Notes: generated by a model not told the origin, from the letters alone. Shown: positions 16,154-27,299, counted from the first letter of the stretch. The stretch is 64,000 nt of DNA from Pigoraptor vietnamica (GCA_943704525.1 CALSCQ010000225.1:24274-88273); one strand, 5' to 3'. Program-made: numbers and translations.

Positions 16154-16760
16154 TGTGTGAGAGAGAGTTCAAAGCAGCCGGTGCTGGTGGCGCACGCACA
16201 TGCAGTGCGTGGCGTAGCCTTCAGTTCGAAAGAGAAACGACAGTTTAACATGGGCCGGCTTGATTGAGTGACGCACCCCCGGCGAGTGCGAAGAGCTTTC
16301 ATGTCACCTCACACAACCGCTGTCCAGACAAAATAGTAGCCGAGATTTCGCCAACTGTCGAATCAGAGTCCCCCGATTTTTGTGCGATTTTTTGGGGGTT
16401 CCTTCCAAATTAATTTTTCGGTCGAAATTTCGCACTGGGGCCGATCCAGCCAACACGGAATCAGCTGACAGTCACGCCGGTGTGTCCGTCGGCACACGCA
16501 CACACACACACACGCACACACACAGACACACACACACTCACACACCCTGGGGAGCACACGTACTCGCGTGCGAGGGTCCTGTTCGCATGCGAGGTCGACG
16601 GGAGTGGAGCTCGCGGGAACTCTCCTTCACCCTTTGGAAGGTTCCGCACCCACGCCCATCTATCTCGATCACGACAGTACTTCAACTGTTGTAAGTCATA
16701 TCAACTGGAACACAACTCCCTTTTGCTTAGCCCGTTCGCGCAAGTCTTCCCTCAATCAAA
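16154..16760. promoter_or_regulatory. Divergent intergenic region (KEN gene / MDH)
   Basis: About 600 nt between start codons at 16153 (−) and 16761 (+). A CA-rich stretch lies at about 16496–16545. The rest should hold two promoters and 5'UTRs; no specific element was recognised. Confidence 0.5.
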
Positions 16761-18545
16761 ATGGTGAGTTTGCGAACTTGGCGTGTTCCCTAGCAGCGTA
16801 GGCACATGCATGAGGACATGAGGTTGGACTCACGTGTTTGCCATCATGCGTCAAAGGCCGAGCCTCTTCGCGTCTGTGTCACCGGTGCCGCTGGGCAGAT
16901 TGCCTATGCCCTCCTCTACAACATTGCGCGCGGCGACATCTTTGGGCCCAACCAGGTGCGATAGCACTCGCTGCCAATTCGTGAGGAGTGTAACGCAAAC
17001 TCAATATGCGATCTCAATATGCGATCTCTCCAAGTTTCAGTTGTTATAGCTGTGTGACGGATGCTTCATACCACGTGCCATTGACTATATTGTGCGCATC
17101 GCATTTCGCCCGACAGCCCCTCATCCTACACCTCCTCGATATCGCGCCGTGCATGGACGTTGTCAAGGGCGTCGTGATGGAGCTCGAGGACTGCTCGATC
17201 CCCCTCGTGAAGGGTGCGCATCTCACTCTGCCTGCTGCAGAATTGCACTCCTGTGTCGCGCGCGCCCTTACCTTCGTTTCTCTTGCCTTTCGCACCTTCG
17301 TGTCTTTGCAGCCCTTACCTTCGTGTCTCATCTAGTGCGGCAACCCTCTCTATTTCCTCTACACAGTGAAATGCATTACATTGACGCTCATGCTCCTTTC
17401 TCCAGGCATCGTGGCCACGTCCGACCCTAACGAGGCATTCAAGGACGTTGACGTTGCCATTCTCGTCGGTGCCATGCCTCGCAAGGAAGGTATGGACCGC
17501 AAGGACCTCCTCAAGGCGAACGCGGGCATCTTCCGCGTGCAGGGGAAGGCCATCGACACGTATGCCAAGAAGACGGTCAAGGTGGGTGCAGATAAGAGAC
17601 GATTAGATGAGAGAGGCCATGCATGCCATGCATGCGGGTGTGGTGCATGTTGGACCCTGCGTTGCCGTAAGGTCAGGGTTGTGTTCGCGAGACGCGGGCT
17701 GAGACGGGCTGTTGCGCAGGTGCTGGTCGTCGGCAACCCCGCGAACACGAACGCGCTCATCACGATGTCTTGCGCCCCCTCGATCCCCCGCGAGAACTTC
17801 ACGGCGCTCACGCGCCTCGACCACAACAGGGCCATCGCACAGGTGGGTGCTCGATTCGTGCACGAACACGCGCACATCTGGGGCAACATTGGTCCTTTGA
17901 GCCAGAGGCGACGCGCGCACGCACACACATTTCCGACACGCGTAGACAACACGTTTACAACACGCACATGCACTAAACGCAATCACTCCTCATTCTTCTG
18001 ACGATCTGTTCGGCAGATTGCGCTCCGCCTGAAGGTCTCTGCGGCCGATGTGAAGAACGTGATCATCTGGGGCAACCACTCGAACACGCAAGTGCCGGAC
18101 GCCTTCCACGCGACGGTCAACGTGGGCGGTCAGAGCAAGAAGGCGCGCGAGGCCATCAACGACGACGCGTGGCTCCAGGGCGAGTTTATGCAGGTGGGGC
18201 TCGCGGCATTCTGTGCCATGCGGGCGAAGCTACGTGCGCAAAAAGTTGTGGTGAAGGCTAGCTAGCGAACGTGCTTGCTTCTCACCCTCGTTGTCTCTGC
18301 GATGTGGACGGCATGTGGACGGCAGACTGTACCTCATGACATCTCACCCTCGTTTCTTTGTATGTGGTCCAGACTGTCCAACTCCGCGGCGGCGCCGTGA
18401 TTAAGGCCCGCAAGCTCTCCTCTGCGATGTCGGCGGCCAAGGCCATTGTCGATCACATGCACACGTGGTGGAACGGCACGAAGGAGGTGCGCTCTCTCTC
18501 TTTGTATGTCCGATTCGTAAAAGTCGTTGTGCGGTTGTGGTGCGC

Positions 18546-18623
<78 letters not shown>

Positions 18624-18907
18624 TGTGTTTGTGTTTGTGTTTGTGTGTGTGTGTGTGTGTGTGCGTGCGTGTGTTTGTGTGCGTGTGTGTGTATGTGTGT
18701 GTGTGTGTGCGTGTCCGTCGCTAACGCCCTCGTGTGTGGCTGTGCAGGGCGAGTGGGTGTCCATGGGCGTCCCCTCCGACGGCTCCTATGGCATTAAGGA
18801 GGGCGTCATTTTCTCGTATCCCGTGCGCATCAAGGGCGGGAAGTACGAGATTGTGCAGGTGCGTGCACTTGCCTACAGCGTTGTCTTTGCTCATTCGACA
18901 GAACATC

Positions 18908-18948
<41 letters not shown>

Positions 18949-19101
18949 TGTGTGAAACATTTTGTCTCATTGCTCATTCCCGCGCTCTTTCAGGGTCTCT
19001 CCATCGACGACTTCATCCGCAGCAAGCTCGACGCGACGTACGCAGAGCTTTCGGGCGAGCGTGAGGACGCCAAGGAGTTCCTGACTCCCCTCGCCGATTG
19101 A
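16761..19101 (+). CDS. MDH1: Cytosolic-type malate dehydrogenase
   Basis: Nine exons, 16761–16763, 16857–16955, 17117–17213, 17406–17581, 17720–17842, 18017–18193, 18373–18486, 18748–18858 and 18994–19101, give 335 residues, the usual length for MDH1. It converts malate and oxaloacetate with NAD. The Rossmann motif is [33 protein letters not shown] is the substrate-loop region with its arginines; [10 protein letters not shown] follows. LTRLDHNRA carries the catalytic Asp and [10 protein letters not shown] the catalytic His. No presequence is present (start MAEPLRVCV), so it should be cytosolic. The first coding exon is just the ATG, spliced before GTGAGT onto GCC GAG CCT. Introns 7 and 8 contain GT-type repeats. 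Confidence 0.96.
18549..18714 (+). repeat. GT microsatellite in MDH intron 7
   Basis: Pure GT from about 18549 to 18620, then interrupted by TTTGTG and GCGTG variants to about 18714, inside the intron at 18487–18747. The 3' splice site TGTGCAG lies 30 nt beyond it. Confidence 0.9.
18906..18952 (+). repeat. (GCGT)n tetranucleotide repeat in MDH intron 8
   Basis: About eleven copies of a GCGT/TGCG tetranucleotide in the intron at 18859–18993, upstream of the acceptor CTTTCAG. Confidence 0.9.
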
Positions 19102-19762
19102 CTAGCCGGCCCCAGTGCGCTCAAGTCGTCCTCTCAGTCGAAGCTGTAGTGCGGCGCAGGCGAAATTATGCTGAAGAATGCGCGTGTTGTTTGCGTGTGC
19201 GTTGCGCATAGCGCGTCATGAAAGAAATAACAAGCAGGGCCTTGTGAACAACTACGTCCTGTTTCTCCAACTGGACGCATACGTAACAGCGATTCATTCG
19301 CAATCGAAAGCGCAAACCCAAAACAAACGCACTATAACAAGCACGGCCTTGTGAATAGAGACGTCTGCCTCTCACTTCCCTTTGAACCCCCCCCACCCTC
19401 CCCCAACTGGACGCATAAGTGACACAGGAGAGAATAACTTCATTCGCAATCGAAAGCGCAAACCCCAAAAAAGGCAAACGGACGGAATAGTGGCGATACC
19501 AAAACGAGACTGAAAAAGAAGGGACAAAGGAACGCAATCGAAAACAACAGCGCAGAGGCAGACAGCGATCGCAAACGATTTTTTGGCGCGTTAAAACGAC
19601 AAACGCAGGCGAGTAACAACGCGGCGAGCACGAAGCGTGCCAGTCCGACGAGTGCGACGAGTGCCAATAAATTACTGAGCCCCACGCCGAGATTGTGCGT
19701 GTCGGGCAATCATCCACCGTAACCCACGCCCGCCGCTCGTCGACTGTCTAGCACGACGGCTT
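19102..19762. other. Convergent 3' spacer with an imperfect tandem duplication
   Basis: It lies between the MDH stop (+) and the zinc-finger gene stop (−). About 19228–19320 and 19334–19466 are two diverged copies of one segment. Both share AACAAGCA-GGCCTTGTGAA, then CAACTGGACGCATA, then CATTCGCAATCGAAAGCG. A run of C (about 19387–19394) sits inside copy 2. No coding potential was seen. Confidence 0.7.
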
Positions 19763-20783
19763 CTAGCACGCCGGAACGGAGCACTTGACGTTGGCCATTT
19801 GGCGCATGGCTTGCTCGAGGCCCTCCGTCGGGTGGCTAATGGCAGAGTGGTGGCGCAGGCCGCTCGCGTTCTTGTAGCGCTTCCCGCACACCTCGCACCT
19901 GCTCACATCACACAGAGAATAATGAGCGATGGGAACATTGAGCGACGGGCAGTCGCAACATGCTCACATCACACAGAAAGTCGCAACATGCACACTGGTT
20001 GAACATAGCGTCGTCGGCACTCTACTCTCAAACGCGAAAAGATTCGCACTCGACGCACCTGACGAACCGCGGTGCCTTCCGCAGGCGCGAGTCGCCCGGC
20101 TGCGTGTGCCCGTGCAGCGCATGGTACTTGATGCCGTTCGGATTCTTGTACCGCTTGTTGCACCCGGGCACGAGGCACATGTAGGGCTTCTCCGAATTGT
20201 CGTCCATCTTTATCGACCGCAGCATCACCTCGCTCATCCGAATCGTCGGCCGCGCAGGCGCCGCATCCTCGTCCGACGAGTGAAACGATCCGGTGTCCGA
20301 GAAGCTGCCGTCCTCCCCGTCGTCGTCCCCATCGTCCACGACACCGCGCGCGCCCTGGGCGTGGCTCTCGCTCTTGCAGCGCTTCCGCACGAGCACAGAG
20401 GGGCTGCTGTTCTGCGTGGTTGTCCCCGACCCAAAGCCGCTGTCCGGACTTCCCGACACGCTCGACGCACCCGTCACACTCGGCCCCGACGCTCTCCTTT
20501 GCACCGATGGCGCGCCATGCCGTTGGAGTGAGAGTGCATCGCGCCCCGCCTGCGTCAACGACGCGTATTTCCGCTTCGCAAGGGCCTCCTCCGAGAAGAA
20601 TCGACTGACGTGCGAGAGGTGAATCGTGCTCGGCCGATCATCTCCGTCGCCGCTCCCACCGCCCACAAACGACGACGTCTGGCTGTCTATGTGAAACTCC
20701 TCGACATGCTGAATGAGGTCCTCGGTGCATGAAAACGACTTGCCACAGTTGACCCAGTGGCACGTGTTCACGAGCCACACCAT
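19763..20783 (-). CDS. C2H2 zinc-finger protein of the JAZF1/Sfp1 type
   Basis: Two exons, 20059–20783 and 19763–19898, give 286 residues. Three fingers are visible. Finger 1, at the N terminus, is CHWVNCGKSFSCTEDLIQH with a following HVEEFH. Finger 2 is YMCLVPGCNKRYKNPNGIKY with HALHGH. Finger 3 is CEVCGKRYKNASGLRHH with SAISH, on the short second exon. The widely separated first finger, the RYKN-x-NG-x-KYH motif and the paired C-terminal fingers match the JAZF1/Sfp1 family of transcriptional regulators. An acidic Ser/Asp-rich linker (DDGDDDGEDGSFSDTGSF) lies between. The splice joins AG and G to give the Arg before finger 3. The ATG at 20783 begins MVWLVNTCHW. Confidence 0.87.
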
Positions 20784-21947
20784 TCGCAGAAGGCGCGCGC
20801 GGGCAGAGTCGCACCGCGCTGCGCCGCGCCGTTCACCACACGCGAAAGGATTCGAGAGACCGAGCGGCCGTCCCTACTTCGACCCCACGCCGCGAAACGA
20901 CACTTTGATCGGTAGGTGATGAGCGGCCGTTAGAGAGGCACGGGCCTCGACTTTCGCAGAGAGCACGGTGAAACGCGCAACGATTACGCAGCGGTTGTCT
21001 CGATGAGAGTGAGAGAGAAGAGACGAAAAATGTGAGACGACTTTGTGGGTTGGTGTCGAGACACGAATATAAACCGCAGACTTCGAGTGATGGTTGCGAA
21101 AGTATGCTGTCGACTTCAGAAAAGTAATACGAGACAGCAAAACGAAGAGAGGAATTATGCTGTGTAACACGTGCGTTCACGCCGGCGCTATGCGCAATGG
21201 CGCATGCCTACACACACGCACACACGCACACACACACACGCGCGCGCATACACACACAAACAGAGCGACGACGTCGTTCCCGCCCTTGGACACGCGGCCA
21301 CATGACGTGGAGGGTGTCGCCACCATGCGCGCCAATACATTAAGTATCTAGATGAATTAGGGAAACGTCATAGATAACGGCCTAAAGGATATCTTATTGT
21401 AATTAATTTGTAACAAGTTTGTTTATATTGAGTTTAGTATGAACAATACATTTATTTGATAACTCTGGTGTGAAAATATAAAAGTTTTGGTTGCGCCGAC
21501 AGTGATCGACATCGTTTCCTAATACAAAATAAATCTAAGTACCAGACGACGTTGTCCATGTGCTCACTTGACAACCAATTTCTGTTACTTTTCGCGGATT
21601 TACGAACACCATATATCTCTTTGTGATATCCAAAGCGTGAATACAAATTCAAACTGCAGAAAAAGTAAATTAATACGATGACATCATTGTACTTTGCATA
21701 GCGACGTCACCAGTTACACCCTGTTACAACGCCTGCTCGAGTACACTGTCGACTCTACTTGTGTGTTGAAGGAACATGGGCTCGTGGCACGTGGAACTGA
21801 GAGAGGAAACGCAGCAACGCGATGCGTCCTATAGTAGATGCATTATTGTAGTACCTCGGACGCGGTCACGTGGAGTGGTGACCACACGACTGAACACGCA
21901 CGACTTGATACCATTATTTACATCTGTTGGGTTTGTCGTGGCCCAAA
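20784..21947. other. Divergent spacer with CA tract and AT-rich segment
   Basis: About 1.16 kb between the zinc-finger gene start (−) and the first F-box/LRR gene start (+). A CA-rich tract lies at about 21209–21262. About 21340–21700 is clearly more AT-rich than its surroundings and holds no convincing ORF. Near 21804–21845 is a stretch (GAGAGGAAACGCAGCAACG) that recurs downstream of the third F-box/LRR gene near 27570. Confidence 0.55.
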
Positions 21948-23503
21948 ATGTCCTCGCGCGCCCTCCGTTCGCCGTCCCTCGGCGATGTGCCCGTCGAGGT
22001 GCTCCTCGCCCACATTGCGTCGCGACTGAACCAGCGCAGCCTCGTCTCCCTCTCGTCCGTGTCGCGCGCCTTTCGTCGCACCCTCGCGCCCCTGCTCACG
22101 TGCGTTTTGCGGAATTGGAGGGCCTACGAGTACATCACCGACCCTGCGTTGCGCGAAGAGTTGACCGAAGCGGGGCTCGGCGTCAGAATCGTGTGGTCAG
22201 CCATTGAGTGCCGGTTTCACGTCGAAGATTGGGCTGTCTTTGCGCGCGTCCACGAGCTCGACGTGCATCACTACGATGATGTTATCGACGTATCTTCGCT
22301 CGGCCGCCTGCGCCGACTCGAGCTGCGTGGCTGCGCGAACATAACGGGCGACATCTCCGCGCTCGGTCGCGTGCGGCGACTCGCGCTGGAGAATTGCGCT
22401 CACCTGAGGGACGTGTCGTCGCTCGGCAACGTTCATACTCTCGATTTGAGGGGATGCGCGGGCGTAAGGACGTGTCCGTGCTCGGTCACGTTCATACTCT
22501 CGACCTGAGCGGATGCGCGGGTGTATCGGACGTGTCGTCGCTCGGTCATACACTCGATTTGAGAGGATGCGCGGGCGTAACGGACGTGTCCGTGCTCGGT
22601 CACGTTCATACACTCGACCTGAGCGGATGCGCGGGTGTATCGGACGTGTCGGCGCTCGGCGGTGCTCACACTCTGAATCTCGCGGGTTGTTTGGGGGTGG
22701 TGGACGTTTCCGCGCTCGGGCGCGTGCACACGCTGGATTTGTCGAGCTGCAAACGCGTGGCGAACGTCTCTGCGCTCGGGCACGTGCACACGCTCAGTCT
22801 TTCGCGCTGTTTGCGAGTCAGAGACGTATCAGAGCTCGGCGGTGTCCACACACTGTGCTTGACGGGGTGCGACAATGTTACCAACGTCTCTTCGCTAGGC
22901 GCGGTGCACTCTCTCAGGTTGGACTTCTGCTATGGCGTTTCGCAACTGGGCGGTGTGCACGAGCTCATTCTCGCATGCGGAAGCGTTCGCGATGTCTCGG
23001 CGCTAGGCGGCGTCCACACGCTCGACTTGAAGGAGTGTCCGGTCACTGACGTGTCTGCGCTTGGACGTGTGTACAACCTCGATTTGGGGTCCTGCCCCGG
23101 CGTTTCGGACGTGTCGCGGCTCGGCGGCGTCCACACGCTCTCTCTCAATTTCACGAGTGTACGAGACGTCTCGATGCTGGGCGGCGTGAAAGTGCTCGAA
23201 CTACGAAGCTGCGAAGAGATCGAGAGCGACGTGTCGCAACTCGGTGGCGTTCACTTCCTCGACCTGTCCGAGTGCGAAGCCGGTGCGGACGACCTCTCCG
23301 CCCTCAGCAACGTCCACACGCTCTATCTTCAAAATAGGGAGGGTGTGTTTGACGTGTCCGTTCTGGGCGGCGTGCACGATCTCAACTTATGGGGCTCGAG
23401 GCGCGTGACTGGGGTTTGGGACGTTATGTTCATTCCGGAGCTCACGATGCCCAACGGGGACGTGTGGGCCCATGGCGTGTGTAAATGGCACGTGTCGAAA
23501 TAG
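21948..23503 (+). pseudogene. F-box/LRR protein, copy 1, interrupted by a frameshift
   Basis: The start ATG at 21948 gives MSSRALRSPSLGDVPVEV, an F-box (DVPVEVLLAHIASRL then RSLVSLSSVSRAFRRTL), then about 18 leucine-rich repeats of 20 residues of the form VSxLGxVHTLDLSGCxxVTD. Frame 1 runs to a stop at 22506–22508, but the repeats continue in another frame to 23503. The break is at about 22464–22470, where the paralogues read GTAACGGACG and this copy reads GTAAGGACG, a one-base deletion. One repeat also lacks a Val-His pair in frame. F-box proteins recruit substrates to SCF ubiquitin ligases through their repeats. It is either a pseudogene or a sequencing error; reading-through by an intron is less likely because the paralogues have none. 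Confidence 0.75.
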
Positions 23504-24083
23504 TCTTGATCTTTGTTTGCCGAATACACTGTTCGACACGGTATGGACACTTTATGAACTTGCAATCAACCGCAACGTCACACACGCACGTACACACACG
23601 CGCCCGCGCGCATACGCCCCACTCACACAAAAACACACTGGTGCTGTCTCGGCGTTTGGCTGGGCTAAGTGCCGTGGAAGAGCCGGCGACCGTCACCAAA
23701 GTTGCACTGACCGCCGGGCTGTTACACTTGCGGCACTGCACATTCCTCGCCGTGGCCACCGTTGGCTTGACGAGCTCTCTAACAGAGGAAGGCATCCCCG
23801 AGGCAACGGCAGCCTCAAACCACTGGGAGAGGTCACAGCCCTCCTTAAAGCGTTCATTCCTCGGCCCATTGACCGGCGCGAGGACATAAGGCAGTACCCT
23901 AAATGTTCATATTCAGACCGAGGTGACCGGATTTGCCGGATCGGAAAATGTACGCGTAAATACGAAGTCTCGTAAAACATTTGGTTGGATGGAACACACT
24001 CGCAACAGTACTTCGTCCCACCAGTATCCGGCCCTACAAAGGCTGCGCAGCACATCGTGCACTCGCGTTCGTCTTGTCCCAAA
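23504..24083. other. Spacer between F-box/LRR copies 1 and 2
   Basis: No gene is seen. It includes sequence related to the region after copy 3: GGTGCT followed by TCGGCGTTT, later CACCAAAGTT, then CATTCCTCGGCC. The duplicated unit therefore extended past the coding region. The last ~25 nt before the copy 2 ATG resemble those before copies 1 and 3. Confidence 0.55.
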
Positions 24084-25484
24084 ATGTCCTCGCGCGCCCT
24101 CCGCTCGCCGTCCCTCGGCGATGTGCCCGTCGAGGTGCTCCTCGCCCACATTGCGTCGCGACTGAAGCGGCGCAGCCTCATGTCGCTGTCGTCCGTGTCG
24201 CGCGCTTTTCGTCGCACCCTCACACCCCTTCTCACGTGCGTTTTCCGAAAGGAGGAGCATGTCAACGAGTACACCACAAACCCCGCGTTGCGCGAACAGT
24301 TGGCCGAAGCGGGGCTCTGTGTTCGAATCGTGTTGTGCACCGATTGGGTTCACGTCGAAGATTGGGCTGTCTTTGCGCGCGTCCACGAGCTTGTTGTGCG
24401 TGGCTACGACGGTGTTATCGACGTATCTTCGCTCGGCCGCCTGCGCCGACTCGAGCTGCGTGGCTGCGCTAACATAACGGGCGACATCTCCGCGCTCGGT
24501 CGCGTGCGGCGACTCGCGCTGGAGAATTGCGCTCACCTGAGGGACGTGTCGTCGCTCGGCAACGTTCATACTCTCGATTTGAGGGAATGCGGCGTAACGG
24601 ACGTGTCGGCGCTCGGCGGCGTCCACACGCTGAATCTCGCGGGTTGTTTGGGCGTAGTGGACGTTTCCGCACTTGGACGCGTGCACACGCTGGATTTGTC
24701 GAACTGCAAATGCGTGGCGAACGTCTCTGCGCTCGGACACGTGCACACGCTCAGGCTTTCGAGATGCTTGCGAGTCACAGACGTATCTGCGCTCGGCGGT
24801 GTCCACACACTCAACTTGGGGGGGTGCGAGAATGTTAGCGACGTGTCTTCGCTAGGCGCGGTGCACTCTCTCATGTTGGACTTCTGCAACGGCGTGAGCG
24901 ACTTTTCGCAACTGGGCGGAGTGCACAACCTCGGTCTCGGTGGCTGCGACAATATTCGCGATGTCTCGGCGCTTGGCGGCGTTCACACGCTCAGCCTGAA
25001 CGAGTGCGCGCTCATCGCGGACGTGTCTCCGCTTGGACGTGTGTACGACCTCGATTTGGGGTACTGTTTTGATGTTTCGGACGTGTCGCAACTCGGCGGC
25101 GTCAACACGCTTCGTCTCACCCACACGAGTGTGCGAGACGTCTCGATGCTGGGGGGCGTAGATGTGCTCGAACTGCGCGGCTGCGAAGAGATCGAGAGCG
25201 GCGTGTCGCAACTCGGTGGCGTTCGCATTCTCGACCTGTCGGAGTGCGAAGCTGGTGCGGACGATCTCTCCGCCCTCAGCAACGTCCACACGCTCTATCT
25301 TCAAGATAGGGAGGGTGTGTTTGACGTGTCCGTTCTGGGCGGCGTGCACGATCTCAACTTATGGGGCTCGAGGCGTGTGACTGGGGTTTGGGACGTTATG
25401 TTCATTCCCAGGCTCACGATGCCCAACGGGGACGTGTGGGCCCATGGCGTATGTGAACGTCAGTTCCGTTCGAGAAAGGTTTGA
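24084..25484 (+). CDS. F-box/LRR protein, copy 2 (intact)
   Basis: One uninterrupted exon, 466 residues. Residues about 11–50 are an F-box (GDVPVEVLLAHIASRLKRRS, then SVSRAFRR). After a ~70-residue linker (DWAVFARVHELVVRGYDGVI) come about 16 repeats of 20 residues with consensus VSALGGVHTLxLxxCxxVxD. They end in a cap (VMFIPRLTMPNGDVWAHGVC) shared by all three copies. The repeat is shorter than the 23–26 residues of most F-box LRRs, and the Val-His-Thr-Leu core is nearly invariant. F-box plus LRR implies a substrate receptor of an SCF E3 ligase. It is the only copy in the array with an intact frame. Confidence 0.9.
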   Translation: MSSRALRSPSLGDVPVEVLLAHIASRLKRRSLMSLSSVSRAFRRTLTPLLTCVFRKEEHVNEYTTNPALREQLAEAGLCVRIVLCTDWVHVEDWAVFARVHELVVRGYDGVIDVSSLGRLRRLELRGCANITGDISALGRVRRLALENCAHLRDVSSLGNVHTLDLRECGVTDVSALGGVHTLNLAGCLGVVDVSALGRVHTLDLSNCKCVANVSALGHVHTLRLSRCLRVTDVSALGGVHTLNLGGCENVSDVSSLGAVHSLMLDFCNGVSDFSQLGGVHNLGLGGCDNIRDVSALGGVHTLSLNECALIADVSPLGRVYDLDLGYCFDVSDVSQLGGVNTLRLTHTSVRDVSMLGGVDVLELRGCEEIESGVSQLGGVRILDLSECEAGADDLSALSNVHTLYLQDREGVFDVSVLGGVHDLNLWGSRRVTGVWDVMFIPRLTMPNGDVWAHGVCERQFRSRKV

Positions 25485-25897
25485 TTGTTTGTTTGCCGAA
25501 ATACACCGTTCCGGTCGGCGACACGGCATGGGCGCACCGGTCGGAACATGCAATTCATACAACGCCATGGAACACCGCACACCCGCTCACACGCGTGCAT
25601 ACGCCAACCGACTCCACACACAACTCGCACAGTGAGCAACTGTCGGCGTATACTGGATCTGACAAAAAGCGACCGCCGGTGCGCCTGGGCACCAATGCTG
25701 CCGAACCCGACGGTCCACGACCGCCAGCAGAGAGTCCCCTGCATGCGGAGCGACAAATTGCGACACTATCGGAAAATGCAAGTATTACGATCGGCAAATA
25801 CTCGGAAAAGAAACAGCGAGGCCTTCAATTCGGGCGGCCGGCGGCATCGTGCTTTTTGAGACACATCTCCATGCACTCGCGTTTGTCGTGGCCCAAA
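25485..25897. other. Spacer between F-box/LRR copies 2 and 3
   Basis: No gene is seen. The final stretch before 25898 (CACTCGCGTTTGTCGTGGCC) closely matches those before copies 1 and 2, so the presumed promoter was duplicated along with the gene. Confidence 0.5.
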
Positions 25898-27299
25898 ATG
25901 TCCTCGCGCGCCCTCCGTTCGCCGTCCCTCGGCGAACGCCCGTCGAGGTGCTCCTCGCCCACATTGCGTCGCGACTGAACCAGCGCAGCCTCGTCTCGCT
26001 CTCGTCCGTGTCGCGCGCCTTTCGTCGCACCCTCGCGCCCCTTCTCACGTGCGTTTTGCGCAAGGAGGAGCGTGTCCACGAGTACACAACAAACCCGCGT
26101 TGCGCGAAGAGTTGGCTGAAGCGGGGCTCTGCGTTCGAATCGTGTGGTCAGCCATTGATTGCCGGCTTCACGTCGAAGATTGGGCTGTCTTTGCGCGCGT
26201 CCACGAGCTCTCCGTGAATGGCTACGACGGTGTTATCGACGTATCTTCGCTCGGCCGCCTGCGCCGACTCGAGCTGCGTGGATGCGCGAACATAACGGGC
26301 GATATCTCAGCGCTCGATCGTGTGCGGTGCCTCGCGCTGGAGAATTGCGCTCACCTGAGGGACGTGTCGGCGCTCGGCAACGTTCATACACTCGATTTAA
26401 GGGGCTGCGCGGGCATAACGGACGTGTCGGCGCTCGGCGGCGTCCACACGCTGAATCTCGCAGGTTGTTCGGGCGTGGTGGACGTTTCCGCACTCGGCCG
26501 CGTGCACACGCTGGATCTGTCGCACTGCAAATGCGTGGCGAACGTCTTTGCGCTCGGGCACGTGCACACGCTTAGCCTTTCGAGATGCTTGCGAGTCACA
26601 GACGTATCTGCGCTCGGCGGTGTCCACACACTCAACTTGTCGCACTGCAACAAGGTCACCAACGTCTCCTTGCTGGGCGCGGTGCACTCTCTCAGGTTGG
26701 ACTTCTGCTATGGCGTGACGGACGTTTCGCAACTGGGCGGTGTGTGCAAGCTCTTTCTCGCGCACTGCGAGAACGTTCGCGATGTCTCGGCGCTAGGCGG
26801 CGTCCACACGCTCGACTTGAAGGAGTGTCCGGTCCGTGACGTGTCTGCGCTTGGACGTGTGTACGACCTCGATCTGGAGTCTTGTTCCCGCCTTTCGGAC
26901 GTGTCGCAACTCGGCGGTGTCAACGCGCTTCGCCTAAATTACACTAGTGTGCGCGACGTCTCGATGCTGGGGGGCGTAGAAGTACTCAGTCTGCGTGGCT
27001 GCGTCGGGATCGAGAGCGGCGTGTCGCAACTCGGTCGCGTTTCCATCCTCGACCTGTCCGGGTGCGAAGTCGGTGAGGACGATCTCGAGGCCCTCAGCAA
27101 CGTCCACACGCTCTATCTTCAATATCGGGAGGACGTGTTTAACGTGTCCGCTCTGGGCGGCGCGCACGATCTCAACTTGCTGGACTCGAGCCGCGTGATT
27201 GGGCTGTGTGACGTCATGTTCATCCCCTCGCTCACGATGCCCAATGGGGACGAGTGGAGCCACGGCGTGTGTAGGTGGCGCGAGTCGGAACATTTTTGA
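25898..27299 (+). pseudogene. F-box/LRR protein, copy 3, with two frameshifts
   Basis: It starts at ATG 25898 (MSSRALRSPSLGE) and leaves frame at about 25935–25940, where copies 1 and 2 read GGCGATGTGCCCGTC and this copy GGCGAACGCCCGTC. A second one-base loss at about 26094–26097 (CAAACCCCGCG becomes CAAACCCGCG) restores neither frame. From there the third frame runs open to 27299 with about 17 LRRs of the same 20-residue type and the shared C-terminal cap (VMFIPSLTMPNGDEWSHGVC). With both breaks ignored it would be a full-length paralogue. The second break is in a C homopolymer, a common place for sequencing errors, so its pseudogene status is uncertain. Confidence 0.75.

Noticed and set aside
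22462-22508. Intron explaining the frameshift in F-box/LRR copy 1 (GTAAGG donor)
   Set aside because: The intact paralogue has continuous coding sequence at the same place and the repeats run straight through; a one-base deletion is simpler.
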